DNA from: Acidilobaceae archaeon
GTDB lineage: Archaea > Thermoproteota > Thermoprotei_A > Sulfolobales > Acidilobaceae
Direction: 5' to 3'
NCBI GenBank assembly: GCA_027037535.1
Contig: JALVZQ010000008.1
Span: 235,962 to 299,961 of the forward strand
Length of the DNA: 64,000 bases
This document shows, in pieces, positions 63,276 to 64,000 of this stretch. The notes beneath the pieces were generated by a model that made no database searches, had not been told where the DNA came from, and saw nothing but the letters and a program-made list of their open reading frames with translations. A program made the position numbers and the translations under genes. Positions within the stretch are counted from its first letter, which is position 1, and each line of letters starts with the position of its first letter.

Positions 63276-63312
63276 CGGCGCGCCGGGGTGAAACACAAAA
63301 CACGGCGCGCCG
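63276..63312. repeat. two copies of palindrome CGGCGCGCCG in the rRNA leader
   Basis: Exact 10-base copies at 63276-63285 and 63303-63312. Since each is palindromic they can also pair with one another, forming a hairpin with a loop of 17 bases rich in A. Probably part of the pre-rRNA leader fold. Confidence 0.6.
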
Positions 63313-63335
63313 GAACAATTACGCTGAGAAATGGG

Positions 63336-63378
63336 GGCCTGAACACCCCCGGGAATCTATCCCGGGGAAGTTCAGGCC
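63336..63378 (+). other. pre-16S leader hairpin
   Basis: GGCCTGAAC (63336-63344) / GTTCAGGCC (63370-63378), nine perfect pairs, a symmetric 3x3 internal loop, then CCCGGG / CCCGGG with a seven-base loop. A further hairpin GCCCGCC / GGCGGGC lies at 63400-63423. These are consistent with processing or folding signals of the pre-rRNA leader; the classic processing stem needs the sequence after 16S, which is outside the window. Confidence 0.5.
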
Positions 63379-63490
63379 TGACATGGGGCTCCGAGACAAG
63401 CCCGCCTGCTAGCCCGGGCGGGCCTGGGCCCACGAATAGGCGGCCCACGGCTGCGCCCAGCCCTCAGGCTGCGGAGGCAGCCGCGGCCGT

Positions 63491-64000
<510 letters not shown>

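Overview
The window is chromosomal DNA from a hyperthermophilic Thermoproteota (crenarchaeal) archaeon. A member of the Desulfurococcales, near Pyrodictiaceae, is my best guess. The evidence is the archaeal 16S rRNA 5' end at the right edge together with a thermosome, TFE, MBF1, the RNA polymerase subunit Rpo8, a Lsm protein of the SmAP3 type, an ESCRT-III-like protein, AglB, archaeal CoA biosynthesis (pantoate kinase and phosphopantothenate synthetase), a threonyl-tRNA synthetase without an editing domain, and an archaeosine transglycosylase whose PUA part is a separate protein. Protein genes are AT-richer than RNA genes, so RNA candidates stand out by base composition. Genes are tightly packed on both strands, many with ATGA overlaps and with GGTGA-type ribosome binding sites. 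No transposon, CRISPR array or tRNA gene was found.

Layout. 1-5.6 kb: acyl-CoA dehydrogenase (cut by the left edge), an exported CPHC thioredoxin-fold protein, Xer recombinase, a methyltransferase and an acyl-CoA synthetase. 5.7-10.7 kb: a C/D box RNA, ThrRS, a Cgi121-like protein, a MoaD-phosphoribosyltransferase fusion, S17e and the thermosome. 10.7-18 kb: AK6-type kinase, membrane HerA-type ATPase, Rpo8, SmAP3, archaeosine TGT and a minus-strand group of proteasome regulator PAN, a C2-PUA protein and a PAC2 protein. 18.2-24.7 kb: one eight-gene plus-strand operon (MBF1, HflX, Trm56, TFE, C5-methyltransferase, SPOUT-like, PhoU/TrkA-C, NreA). 24.7-26.9 kb: a WhiP-like winged-helix gene, AT-rich spacers and three copies of one palindrome, a candidate replication origin. 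27-36 kb: ornithine carbamoyltransferase, TsaC/Sua5, aRF1, NadM, small proteins, carbamate kinase and a cyclic-diphosphoglycerate synthase-like enzyme. 36-47.4 kb: AglB, ESCRT-III-like protein, SerRS, Fe-S assembly and CinA-like proteins, SHMT and aldo/keto reductase. 47.4-51.2 kb: two guide-RNA candidates, hexulose-phosphate isomerase and a three-gene cassette of a frameshifted SplB-like radical SAM enzyme plus two paralogous nucleotidyltransferases. 51-60.3 kb: a His-rich protein, ZPR1, Hsp20, a geranylgeranyl-reductase-like flavoprotein and a cofactor operon coaBC-nadE-pantoate kinase-phosphopantothenate synthetase. 60.3-64 kb: a VTT membrane protein, a methyltransferase, a GC-rich structured region and the start of the 16S rRNA gene.

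The most informative result is a scattered set of guide RNAs. At least two C/D box RNAs (52002-52060 plus strand; 61067-61128 minus strand) carry guides that match the 16S rRNA present in this same window. One H/ACA hairpin (47593-47669 minus strand) fits a conserved site of 23S rRNA. Other points of interest are the ubiquitin-like/phosphoribosyltransferase fusion with an internal Gly-Gly, a codon-usage mosaic inside the thermosome gene, the origin candidate, and the radical SAM-nucleotidyltransferase cassette.
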